Below, piece after piece: positions 1 to 6,784 of a stretch of 51,445 nt of DNA. The first letter of the stretch is position 1. Every line of letters starts with the position of its first letter. The notes under the pieces are model-generated. The model had not been told where the DNA came from and ran no database searches. It saw only the letters and a program-made list of their open reading frames with translations. The DNA comes from UMGS1975 sp959600905 (GTDB lineage Bacteria > Bacillota > Clostridia > Christensenellales > QAND01). Both the position numbers and the translations under genes were made by a program. The stretch lies in the NCBI GenBank assembly GCA_959600905.1, contig CAUGNO010000011.1, positions 1 to 51,445 of the forward strand, in the 5' to 3' direction.

Positions 1-2
1 AC

Positions 3-839
3 GTACACTCCTACGACAAAGCGATGAACCTGACAAGCCAGAGGCTGGGGACGGTGAAGGTGACGGGCGACGTTACGCCGCCGGTCATAGAGCAGATGAA
101 GGTAGTGGGAGGAAGCCCTGTTAAGGAGGATTCCTTTGCAGTGGAAGTTACAGCAAAGGATAGCAGCGGGGCCGTAAGCGTAACCTTCGAGGTGCTAAGC
201 CCTAAAACGGCAACCGGAGAGCCGCATTACTACATGACGGAAATAAAGGGTGATAACATTTATTCAGCTGATATACATCTGCTGGATTATATGAACGCAA
301 AAGGCACCTACCAGGTGCAAGCTACTGTGATAGACGAGGCCGGCAATAAGAGCACACAGGTACTCCCGGTAGAGGTAGCGTATGAGTACAATAAGCAAGG
401 AACGATCACAGCCAATGATGTGAATGTAAGAAGTTCTTTTAGCACAGAGTCGGCCTCTTTGGGCAAAGTCCATAAGGGAGACACTTTCAAAGTGCTTAGC
501 GAAGTGGATACCATGGACAGCTACGGCAAGTGGATCGCCATCGATTACAATGGCAAGCTGGGTTATGTGGTGGCAACCTATGTGACGGTGATAGACCTGG
601 GCGGTACGCCGCCTTCAGAGCCAGCCGCTCCGCCGGCAGGGGCAGAGGGATGGGTGCTGATCATCAAGGCGAATGTCAACATCCGCAGCGGCCCTGATAC
701 CGGTAGCCAAAGCCTGGGTATGGCCAATAAGGGCGATAAGTTTGAATACCTCGGCGAAGAAAACGGCTGGTACGCGCTGACCTACAACGGCCAAAAGGCG
801 TATGTGCGCCAGGATATGGCGGAGGTCGTAAAAGAATAA
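3..839 (+). CDS. SH3-repeat surface/secreted protein, C-terminal part (5' truncated)
   Basis: The frame is open to the left edge of the window, so the start is missing; the ATG at 24 is internal. The visible part has a beta-rich segment (about 115 residues) resembling the GBS Bsp-like repeat found in cell-wall hydrolases, with phrases such as GTYQVQATVIDEAGN. Two bacterial SH3 domains follow, each with the NVRS/NIRSGP signature and a YVxxxY-like end, joined by a Pro/Ala-rich linker. Such modules bind peptidoglycan and usually sit beside an amidase, glucosaminidase or NlpC/P60 domain, which would lie upstream. The role is therefore inferred to be cell-wall binding or remodelling outside the membrane. 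A rho-independent terminator follows directly. Confidence 0.75.
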   Translation, partial: VHSYDKAMNLTSQRLGTVKVTGDVTPPVIEQMKVVGGSPVKEDSFAVEVTAKDSSGAVSVTFEVLSPKTATGEPHYYMTEIKGDNIYSADIHLLDYMNAKGTYQVQATVIDEAGNKSTQVLPVEVAYEYNKQGTITANDVNVRSSFSTESASLGKVHKGDTFKVLSEVDTMDSYGKWIAIDYNGKLGYVVATYVTVIDLGGTPPSEPAAPPAGAEGWVLIIKANVNIRSGPDTGSQSLGMANKGDKFEYLGEENGWYALTYNGQKAYVRQDMAEVVKE

Positions 840-847
840 AAAGGCAG

Positions 848-877
848 AAAGGAAAGGCCAAGCGCCTTTCCTTTTTT
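848..877 (+). terminator. Rho-independent terminator
   Basis: An 8-bp stem GGAAAGGC / GCCTTTCC (851-858 with 864-871) and a 5-nt loop are followed by six T. It ends the SH3-repeat gene. Confidence 0.85.
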
Positions 878-891
878 CTTATTGCAAAATA

Positions 892-900
892 TGGTATGAT
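892..900 (+). promoter_or_regulatory. Extended -10 promoter for the HD hydrolase gene
   Basis: TGGTATGAT is a TGn-extended -10 element. No good -35 box lies at 17 bp. The in-frame ATG at 896 falls inside this box, which argues that translation begins further down at 935. Confidence 0.55.
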
Positions 901-934
901 ACCAAAGACAGAAAAGGAAAAGGAGACGTTTTGG

Positions 935-1531
935 ATGTCGACATTGCCGTCTTATCCGCAGGAAAAGCTGGATGAGTGGAAAGCACGATATATAGAGCTG
1001 CTGCGCAGCACCGGACGCGAGGGCATTGAAAGCCTGATCCAATACCTCGAGGAGGAGACGGACTTTTTTACGGCGCCGGCCAGCACAAAATGGCATGGTG
1101 CGGTTTACGGGGGCTTGCTGCACCACAGCCTGGAGGTATACAAGCTGCTGGAAAACTTTTCTAAGCCGCTGAAAGATGTTTCAAAGGAAACGCTGATTCT
1201 CTGCGCTCTGCTGCACGATATCTGCAAAACCAATATGTATGTGGTCAGAAAACGCAACGTGAAGGTGGATGGGCGCTGGCAGGAAGAAGAGTCCTTTGCC
1301 ATCGAGGATCAGTTTCCCTTTGGCCACGGAGAAAAATCCGTATACCTTTGCATGCGCCATATCCAGCTGACGCCGGAGGAGGCGCTGGCGATCCGCTGGC
1401 ATATGGGCGGCTATGATGATGCGGCCAAGAGCTTTATCGGCGGCCGTACGCAATCCAATGCCTATGAAAAGGTACCGTTGTGCGCGGCGCTCAACCTGGC
1501 GGATACCTATGCCGCCCATTTCAGAGCATAG
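935..1531 (+). CDS. HD-domain hydrolase
   Basis: A 198-residue HD-superfamily metal-dependent protein. The metal-binding pattern is visible: HH at about 63-64 (GGLLHHSLEVY), the HD pair at about 94-95 (ALLHDICK) and a late Asp near 190 (NLADTYA). HD proteins of this compact type are usually phosphohydrolases, nucleases or nucleotidases; the substrate cannot be read from the sequence. The start at 935 is chosen because AGGAG (921-925) lies 9 nt upstream, while the earlier ATG at 896 overlaps the -10 box. The exonuclease gene follows 61 nt later, so the two may be co-transcribed and act on nucleic acids, which is inference only. Confidence 0.75.
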   Translation: MSTLPSYPQEKLDEWKARYIELLRSTGREGIESLIQYLEEETDFFTAPASTKWHGAVYGGLLHHSLEVYKLLENFSKPLKDVSKETLILCALLHDICKTNMYVVRKRNVKVDGRWQEEESFAIEDQFPFGHGEKSVYLCMRHIQLTPEEALAIRWHMGGYDDAAKSFIGGRTQSNAYEKVPLCAALNLADTYAAHFRA

Positions 1532-1592
1532 GAAACAGAGGGAAATGAGGAAAAGGCCTGCCGGTGCGGGTTTGGAAAGGTGACGGGTTGTT

Positions 1593-2153
1593 TTGGGTTT
1601 TGTAGCGGTGGACGTGGAGACGGCTTCCAGCCGTTCACAGGGATACATTTGCTCCATTGGCATTTGCGTGATACGCGAGGGGCGCATCGTGGAGGAATTT
1701 TATACACTTTGCCATCCGGGCATTGCGATGGATCCTTTTTGCCAGAATATTCATGGCATTACGGATGAAATGGTGGAAGGCGCGCCCACAACATATGAGA
1801 TGCTGGAAAAGGTAGCGCCGTATTTAGACGGCCAGACAGTGGTAGCGCACAACGCTCCGTTTGATGTTAAGCAGATCCGTGAGGCGGCCGAGCGCGTAGG
1901 GTTTTCGCTGCCGGAATTTGACCATTGCTGTACGGTGCAGCTTTCCAGAAGGGCGTTTCCAAACCGGCCTTCCTATCGGCTGGGGGCGTTGGTAGACCTC
2001 ATCGGGTTTCCGTTTACAGCCCACAATGCGTTGGCGGATGCCAGAGCCTGTGCAGCGTTATTTTTGGCCTGCCAAGCGGAGCTGAAAAGGCATCCGGCCC
2101 CCAGGCATCCGGGCCGCAAAAGAACAAAACAAAAAGCGCAAGGGAAGAAATAA
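1593..2153 (+). CDS. DEDDh-family 3'-5' exonuclease (DnaQ/PolC epsilon-like)
   Basis: A 186-residue protein with the whole DEDDh exonuclease core: Exo I DVET near the N-terminus (VAVDVETAS), NIHGITDEMV, Exo II VVAHNAPFDVK and Exo III HNALADARA supplying the His and last Asp. The family removes nucleotides from 3' ends of DNA or RNA with two metal ions; stand-alone members serve in proofreading, repair or RNA turnover. It begins with TTG; a GAAAGGTGA ribosome site lies about 10 nt upstream, and no in-frame ATG would keep the Exo I motif. The C-terminus is basic (RKRTKQKAQGKK), consistent with nucleic-acid contact. The acyltransferase gene starts 16 nt downstream. Confidence 0.85.
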   Translation: MGFVAVDVETASSRSQGYICSIGICVIREGRIVEEFYTLCHPGIAMDPFCQNIHGITDEMVEGAPTTYEMLEKVAPYLDGQTVVAHNAPFDVKQIREAAERVGFSLPEFDHCCTVQLSRRAFPNRPSYRLGALVDLIGFPFTAHNALADARACAALFLACQAELKRHPAPRHPGRKRTKQKAQGKK

Positions 2154-2169
2154 GAGGGCAGGGGAATTT

Positions 2170-3183
2170 ATGGAATTACAAAATCAACAACGAGACCACC
2201 TGATGGATAACTTAAAAGCGCTTATGCTATTGTTGGTGATAGTCGGCCATACCTTGGATCCATACATTGTGGAAGAAAACTCTTTTTATCGCTACTTAAT
2301 GCAATATATTTATCTATTTCATATGCCAATGTTTGCATTTGTCACGGGGTATTTTAGCAAAAATGTGGACAAGGCACGGGAAACAGCGGTAAGAAATGTT
2401 TTGTTTCCCTATTTGTTTTGGCAGATTCTGTATATTTTAATGGCAGTGGTATGCATTTCCGTTGGGTTGGCATCGTTTAATACCGATGTGTTTGAGCCCT
2501 CCATTTTGTTGCCGACGAGCCCGTTATATTATCTGATCTGCGTATTTTTCTGGAAGGTATTTATCAAGGATATCAGCCGGCTGCGCTGGCCCCTGCTATT
2601 TTCTATAGTGGCGGGTTTGCTGGTTAGCATAGTGAAGAACGAGGGATTCCATATTGGCATAGGCGCAACGTTTTCTTTGATGATATTTTTTGTGTTAGGG
2701 TTTCTCTGCACAAAGGAAACAATACAAAAAATACGGAAGATGCCAAAATGGGTTGGCGTGGGTATTTTATTGTTGGCCATTGTTCCTGCTGTGTTTTTGC
2801 CGTATGAGTTTAGAAATGTGAGGTTTACCTATCATTCTGTAGGCCTTTCCAATTGGGTAGGAATGGCTTATAGACTGCTGTTTTATGCCATTGCAGCTTT
2901 GATGATCGTGGCGCTGATCAACGTAATGAGCTCTAAAAAACGATGGTTTTCACATGTAGGAACCAACGCTATCATCGTATATGCCGGCTCCACTTTTGCA
3001 GCGCCATCACTGTATCTTTTGATTGGGAAATTCATCCCGGCGCTCAACGGCCAAACATGGATCAACTTATTGGGGATATTCGTGTTTGCATTTGCAATCG
3101 TGTTGTTTTGTGCGATGCCATGGATCAAGCGTGTATATGATTGGATCATGGCGCGGATATTGCGAATTTGCTTTAGAGAATAG
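2170..3183 (+). CDS. Membrane acyltransferase 3 family (fucose 4-O-acetylase-like)
   Basis: A 337-residue multi-pass membrane protein with about ten hydrophobic segments. The N-terminus RDHLMDNLKALMLLLVIVGH carries the family's Arg-Asp start and a conserved His in the first helix, followed by FHMPMFAFVTGYF. These are hallmarks of acyltransferase 3 / NolL-type O-acetylases, which move acetyl groups onto sugars of surface polysaccharides or lipids; the acceptor is unknown. Codon use is clearly more AT-rich than its neighbours (many TTT, ATT, TTA), which suggests a different ancestry. A GAGGGCAGGGG ribosome site precedes the ATG, and a strong terminator follows. Confidence 0.82.
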   Translation: MELQNQQRDHLMDNLKALMLLLVIVGHTLDPYIVEENSFYRYLMQYIYLFHMPMFAFVTGYFSKNVDKARETAVRNVLFPYLFWQILYILMAVVCISVGLASFNTDVFEPSILLPTSPLYYLICVFFWKVFIKDISRLRWPLLFSIVAGLLVSIVKNEGFHIGIGATFSLMIFFVLGFLCTKETIQKIRKMPKWVGVGILLLAIVPAVFLPYEFRNVRFTYHSVGLSNWVGMAYRLLFYAIAALMIVALINVMSSKKRWFSHVGTNAIIVYAGSTFAAPSLYLLIGKFIPALNGQTWINLLGIFVFAFAIVLFCAMPWIKRVYDWIMARILRICFRE

Positions 3184-3191
3184 CTTTGGAA

Positions 3192-3217
3192 AAGAACGGC
3201 ACATGCCGTTCTTTTTT
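3192..3217 (+). terminator. Rho-independent terminator
   Basis: Stem AAGAACGGC / GCCGTTCTT with an ACAT loop and a T run, just after the acyltransferase stop. Confidence 0.85.
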
Positions 3218-3322
3218 GCATAGAAAGAGGGGAAAACAGGCAGCATATGAATACAAAATGGCATAGAGACAATCTGGGATGTAAATCGTAGGTAAAAATT
3301 TTTTGAGCCATACAAATTTCTT

Positions 3323-3350
3323 TTGACTTTTTCCCTAAATTGAGTACAAT
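3323..3350 (+). promoter_or_regulatory. Sigma-A promoter of the zinc dehydrogenase gene
   Basis: TTGACT (3323-3328), 16-bp spacer, TACAAT (3345-3350). The stretch 3218-3322 before it shows no gene or other structure. Confidence 0.8.
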
Positions 3351-3366
3351 ACACTACGGAAGAAAA

Positions 3367-3384
3367 ATGTGAAACGATTCACAA
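3367..3384 (+). promoter_or_regulatory. Rex- or CRP-like operator (perfect dyad)
   Basis: ATGTGAAACGATTCACAA contains the perfect dyad TGTGAA-N4-TTCACA, about 11-28 bp downstream of the expected transcription start. It matches the Rex half-site scheme TTGTGAA-N4-TTCACAA at all but the first base, and the CRP core TGTGA-N6-TCACA exactly. In Firmicutes the NADH-sensing repressor Rex is the more usual owner and often controls dehydrogenase genes. A position after the start site suits a repressor. Confidence 0.6.
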
Positions 3385-3409
3385 AAGAGAACCTAGTAAG
3401 GAGTAACCC

Positions 3410-4675
3410 ATGAAAGTAACTGGACTGAGAATGTATGGTGTCAATGATCTCCGCGTGGAGACCTTTGACCTAAGAGACATTACCGATGATGAGATCCTGG
3501 TAAAGATCTATACGGACAGCCTGTGCATGTCCTCGTACAAAGCGGCCATCCAAGGCAGCAAGCACAAGCGTGTACCAGATGATATTGATAAGAATCCTGT
3601 CATTTTGGGCCATGAGTTTGCCGGCGTGATTGAAAAGGTCGGTAAAAACTGGCAGCATGAGTGGAAGGCGGGCGAGCGCTTTGCCCAGCAGCCGGCGCTG
3701 GGTGTGCCGGGAGACCCGCGCTCCCCGGGTTATTCGTTTCCCGATTTTGGCGGCGACATGACCTATTGCATCCTGCCCAAGGTTGTGATGGAAAACGGAT
3801 GTTTGATCCATTACAAGGGCGACAGCTTTTTCCATGCGTCGCTGGGAGAACCGATGAGCTGTATCATCGGCGCGTTCCATGCCATGTACCATACCCAGCA
3901 GGGCGTATACACGCATAAAATGGGCATTGTAGACGGCGGCTCCATGGCGCTGCTGGCCTGCGCCGGCCCGATGGGCCTGGGCGCCATCGACTATGCGATG
4001 AATGCAAACCCGCGCCCCAAGCGCATGGTGGTGGCGGACATCAACAAGGAACGCCTGGCCCGTGCGGAAAAGCTGTTCCCCAAAGAAAAAGCGGCCAAGC
4101 TGGGCGTAGATCTGCACTTTATTAATACCGCTGAGGTAGACGACCCCAAAGCGGCGATGCTGGCCCTCAATGAAGGCAAGGGATATGACGATGTGCTGGT
4201 GTATGCGCCTGTGGCGCAGGTCGTGGAGCTGGCGGACAGCATTTTGGGCTACGACGGCTGCCTCAACTTCTTTGCCGGCCCGGTGGATACCCAGTTTGCG
4301 GCCAAGTTTAACTTTTACAATGTGCATTACAATGCCACCCACATCGTAGGCACCAGCGGCGGCAACAACGACGATCTGCTGGAAGCGCTGGAAATGACGG
4401 CCAAGGGCCAGATCGACCCGGCGGTGATGATTACCCATGTGGGCGGCCTGGACTGCGCGGCGGAAGCGACGCTGAACCTGCCCAACATCCCGGGCGGGAA
4501 AAAGCTGATCTATCCCGGCGCGTCGATGCCGCTGACGGCCATCGACGATTTTGAAAAGCTGGGCAAAGAGGACCCGTTCTTTGCAAAGCTGCATGAGCTG
4601 TGCGAAAAGCACAACGGATTGTGGAACGCGGAGGCAGAAGCTTACTTCATCGAAGAGAAATGCCACAACTATTAA
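3410..4675 (+). CDS. Zinc-dependent medium-chain dehydrogenase, L-sorbose-1-phosphate reductase-like
   Basis: A 421-residue MDR-superfamily oxidoreductase. The N-terminal GroES-like part shows a candidate zinc Cys in DSLCMSSYKAA (about 39) and GHEFAGVIEKVG (about 66-76). The Rossmann part has CAGPMGLGAIDYA and an acidic end VVADINKERL typical of NAD(H) binding. The long insert and CMSSYKAAIQG phrase recall the SorE-type L-sorbose-1-phosphate reductases (ketose phosphate to hexitol phosphate) of about 410-420 residues, but the real substrate is uncertain. It stands alone, with no PTS genes next to it, between its own promoter/operator and a large hairpin. AAGGAG lies 7 nt before the ATG. The operator suggests redox-linked control. 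Confidence 0.72.
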   Translation: MKVTGLRMYGVNDLRVETFDLRDITDDEILVKIYTDSLCMSSYKAAIQGSKHKRVPDDIDKNPVILGHEFAGVIEKVGKNWQHEWKAGERFAQQPALGVPGDPRSPGYSFPDFGGDMTYCILPKVVMENGCLIHYKGDSFFHASLGEPMSCIIGAFHAMYHTQQGVYTHKMGIVDGGSMALLACAGPMGLGAIDYAMNANPRPKRMVVADINKERLARAEKLFPKEKAAKLGVDLHFINTAEVDDPKAAMLALNEGKGYDDVLVYAPVAQVVELADSILGYDGCLNFFAGPVDTQFAAKFNFYNVHYNATHIVGTSGGNNDDLLEALEMTAKGQIDPAVMITHVGGLDCAAEATLNLPNIPGGKKLIYPGASMPLTAIDDFEKLGKEDPFFAKLHELCEKHNGLWNAEAEAYFIEEKCHNY

Positions 4676-4710
4676 GCGGCATAAAACAGATGAATCCATA
4701 GGCATACACA

Positions 4711-4743
4711 ACCAGCACGGCAGGGATTCCCTGCCGTGCTGGT
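4711..4743 (+). terminator. Near-perfect 33-bp palindrome, probable terminator
   Basis: Arms 4711-4726 and 4728-4743 are exact reverse complements around one central base. RNA from it would form a stem of about 14 bp. The following T run is short (GGTTTGCAT), so it may be a weak terminator, an RNA-stabilising hairpin or a protein site. Confidence 0.6.
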
Positions 4744-4790
4744 TTGCATAATGGGACGGGACACAGGCACATACATGTAACAAGTTTACA

Positions 4791-4819
4791 TTGACCTTGC
4801 GGCAAAGCCGTGATAAACT
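4791..4819 (+). promoter_or_regulatory. glmS promoter
   Basis: TTGACC (4791-4796), 17-bp spacer, TAAACT (4814-4819) with an upstream TGA extension. The implied leader is only about 25 nt, too short for a glmS ribozyme. Confidence 0.7.
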
Positions 4820-4851
4820 GAACGCGAATACCTAAAGGAGGGAACTTCCAA

Positions 4852-6690
4852 ATGTGTGGAATTGTAGGGTATACGGGAAGCGAACAAGCGACTCCGATTT
4901 TGCTAAAGGGCTTGGGCAGGCTGGAATACCGCGGCTATGACAGCGCGGGCATTGCAGTGACAGATCAGAACGGCGCTTTGCAGATCTGCAAGGCGAAAGG
5001 TCGCCTTAGCAATCTGGAAAACAGGATCAAAAAGAGCCCTGTAACAGGTACCACGGGCATCGCGCATACCAGATGGGCCACCCATGGCGAGCCTTCGGAT
5101 GCAAACTCCCATCCGCATTTCGACGAAAAGTGTGAAATCGCCGTCGTACATAACGGCATCATTGAAAACTATTTAGAGCTCAAGGAAATGCTCCTTGACA
5201 AGGGCTATCAGTTCCGCAGCGAAACGGATACCGAGGTAATGGCGCACTTGCTGCGTGACAATTACGACGGTGATATGTTGCGCACCATCGGCAAGGTGAT
5301 CCCGATGATCAAGGGCAGCTATGCGTTCGGCATCGTGTGCAAGGATGAGCCGAATACCATCTACTGCACGCGTAAGGACAGCCAGCTGATCGTGGGCCAA
5401 TGTGCGCACGGTACGGTATTGGCGTCGGATATTCCGGCGATTTTGGAGTATACGCGCGACGTATATTTGATGGATGAACACGAGATCGCCAAGATGACGC
5501 CGAACAGCGTATCCTTCTATGATCTGGATGGCAGCCAGCATGAAAAGAAATCCATGCATGTAGACTGGAACGTAGAGGCGGCGGAAAAGGGCGGCTTTGA
5601 GCACTTTATGCTCAAGGAGATCCATGAAGAGCCGGATGCCATGCGCAATACGCTGATGCTGATGATGGATGCAACCGATAAGGGCACTGCGCTGCGCCAG
5701 GATGTGCTCAAGATGGACGAAGAGATGGTCAAGGGCATTTCCAAGATCGTGGTTTGTGCCTGCGGCACAGCCTACCATGCTGGGTTGGTTGGCAAATTGG
5801 TCATTGAAAAGATGGCCAAGATCCCGGTGGATGTGGAGATCGCCTCGGAATACCGCTACCGTGATTTCATTTTGCCGAAGGATGCGCTGTTTGTGGTGGT
5901 ATCCCAATCCGGCGAAACGGCGGACACCATCGCGGCGCTGCGCGAGGCAAAGCGCAGAGGCGTTCGGACCCTTTCCATTACCAACGTAGTGGGCAGCACC
6001 GTGGCGCGCGAAGCAGACCATGTCTTGTACACCTGGGCAGGCCCGGAAATCGCCGTGGCATCTACCAAGGCGTTTGTGTCTCAGTTGATGGTATTCTATG
6101 TGATGGCGGCGCATTTGGCAGAGAAGAAGGGCTATATGAGCCAAGAAGAGCAGAGCCAATATTTGGATGAATTGCTGGCGCTGCCTGCCAAGGCGCAAAA
6201 GCTGATCGACAACGCTTCGCAGTATGCGGAAACGGCGAAGAAATTCTATACCCACCGCAATGCTTTCTACATCGGGCGCAATGTGGACGATGTATTGGCC
6301 ATGGAGGCGGCCTTGAAACTCAAGGAAATTTCCTATGTGCAATGCGAAGCGTATGCTGCGGGCGAATTGAAGCATGGGACGCTGTCGCTGGTAGAGGACG
6401 GCACGCTGGTTATCGCCATTGCCACGCAGACGCATTTGGTGGATAAGACCATCAACAACATCAAGGAATGTGCGGTACGCGGCGCGTATATGATTGCCAT
6501 TGCCATGGAGGGCGATATGCGCCTGGATAAAGAGGTGCAGGAAGTCTGGGAGATCCCGGCCTGCCCCGAAATTATGGCGCCGGCGCTGGTGGCCATTCCC
6601 ACACAGCTGTTCGGTTATTACATGGCTTACGAAAAGGGCTGTGATATCGACAAACCGAGAAACCTGGCAAAGAGCGTAACGGTAGAATAA
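4852..6690 (+). CDS. glmS: Glutamine--fructose-6-phosphate aminotransferase (isomerizing)
   Basis: 612 residues, the normal length. It makes glucosamine-6-phosphate from fructose-6-phosphate and glutamine, the first step toward UDP-GlcNAc and peptidoglycan, in the cytoplasm. Cys2 of MCGIVGY is the glutaminase nucleophile once Met is removed; HTRWATHGEPS and the HNGIIEN loop belong to the same Ntn-type amidotransferase domain (1 to about 220). Two SIS sugar-isomerase domains follow (VVSQSGETADTIAAL, then KLKEISYVQCEAYAAGELKHG), and the conserved tail DKPRNLAKSVTVE is intact. AAAGGAGGG gives a strong ribosome site. Unlike many Firmicutes glmS genes it has no room for the GlcN6P ribozyme in its leader. 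It is a single-gene unit closed by a terminator. Confidence 0.98.
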   Translation: MCGIVGYTGSEQATPILLKGLGRLEYRGYDSAGIAVTDQNGALQICKAKGRLSNLENRIKKSPVTGTTGIAHTRWATHGEPSDANSHPHFDEKCEIAVVHNGIIENYLELKEMLLDKGYQFRSETDTEVMAHLLRDNYDGDMLRTIGKVIPMIKGSYAFGIVCKDEPNTIYCTRKDSQLIVGQCAHGTVLASDIPAILEYTRDVYLMDEHEIAKMTPNSVSFYDLDGSQHEKKSMHVDWNVEAAEKGGFEHFMLKEIHEEPDAMRNTLMLMMDATDKGTALRQDVLKMDEEMVKGISKIVVCACGTAYHAGLVGKLVIEKMAKIPVDVEIASEYRYRDFILPKDALFVVVSQSGETADTIAALREAKRRGVRTLSITNVVGSTVAREADHVLYTWAGPEIAVASTKAFVSQLMVFYVMAAHLAEKKGYMSQEEQSQYLDELLALPAKAQKLIDNASQYAETAKKFYTHRNAFYIGRNVDDVLAMEAALKLKEISYVQCEAYAAGELKHGTLSLVEDGTLVIAIATQTHLVDKTINNIKECAVRGAYMIAIAMEGDMRLDKEVQEVWEIPACPEIMAPALVAIPTQLFGYYMAYEKGCDIDKPRNLAKSVTVE

Positions 6691-6698
6691 AAGCACCC

Positions 6699-6726
6699 AA
6701 AGGGCGGACGTGTTCCGCCCTTTTTG
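6699..6726 (+). terminator. Rho-independent terminator of glmS
   Basis: Stem AAGGGCGGA / TCCGCCCTT with a CGTGT loop and a T run. Confidence 0.88.
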
Positions 6727-6740
6727 TTTTGGGGCAAATA

Positions 6741-6749
6741 TGATACACT
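6741..6749 (+). promoter_or_regulatory. Extended -10 promoter of purL
   Basis: TGATACACT is a TGn-extended -10; no convincing -35 is seen. The leader of about 30 nt leaves no space for a purine riboswitch. Confidence 0.5.
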
Positions 6750-6784
6750 ATTGAAAAAGAAAACAGCGATAAGGGGCTGGCGAA

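Noticed and set aside
3470..4783. 437-codon minus-strand open frame opposite the dehydrogenase gene
   Set aside because: It is an antisense shadow with His/Arg-rich, low-sense composition and no ribosome site. The same applies to the 507-codon frame opposite glmS and the 547-codon frame opposite purL.
4744..4851. glmS ribozyme upstream of glmS
   Set aside because: The promoter lies only about 30 nt before the start codon, and no ribozyme core sequence is present.
6750..6784. Purine riboswitch before purL
   Set aside because: The leader is about 30 nt, too short, and lacks the aptamer loops.
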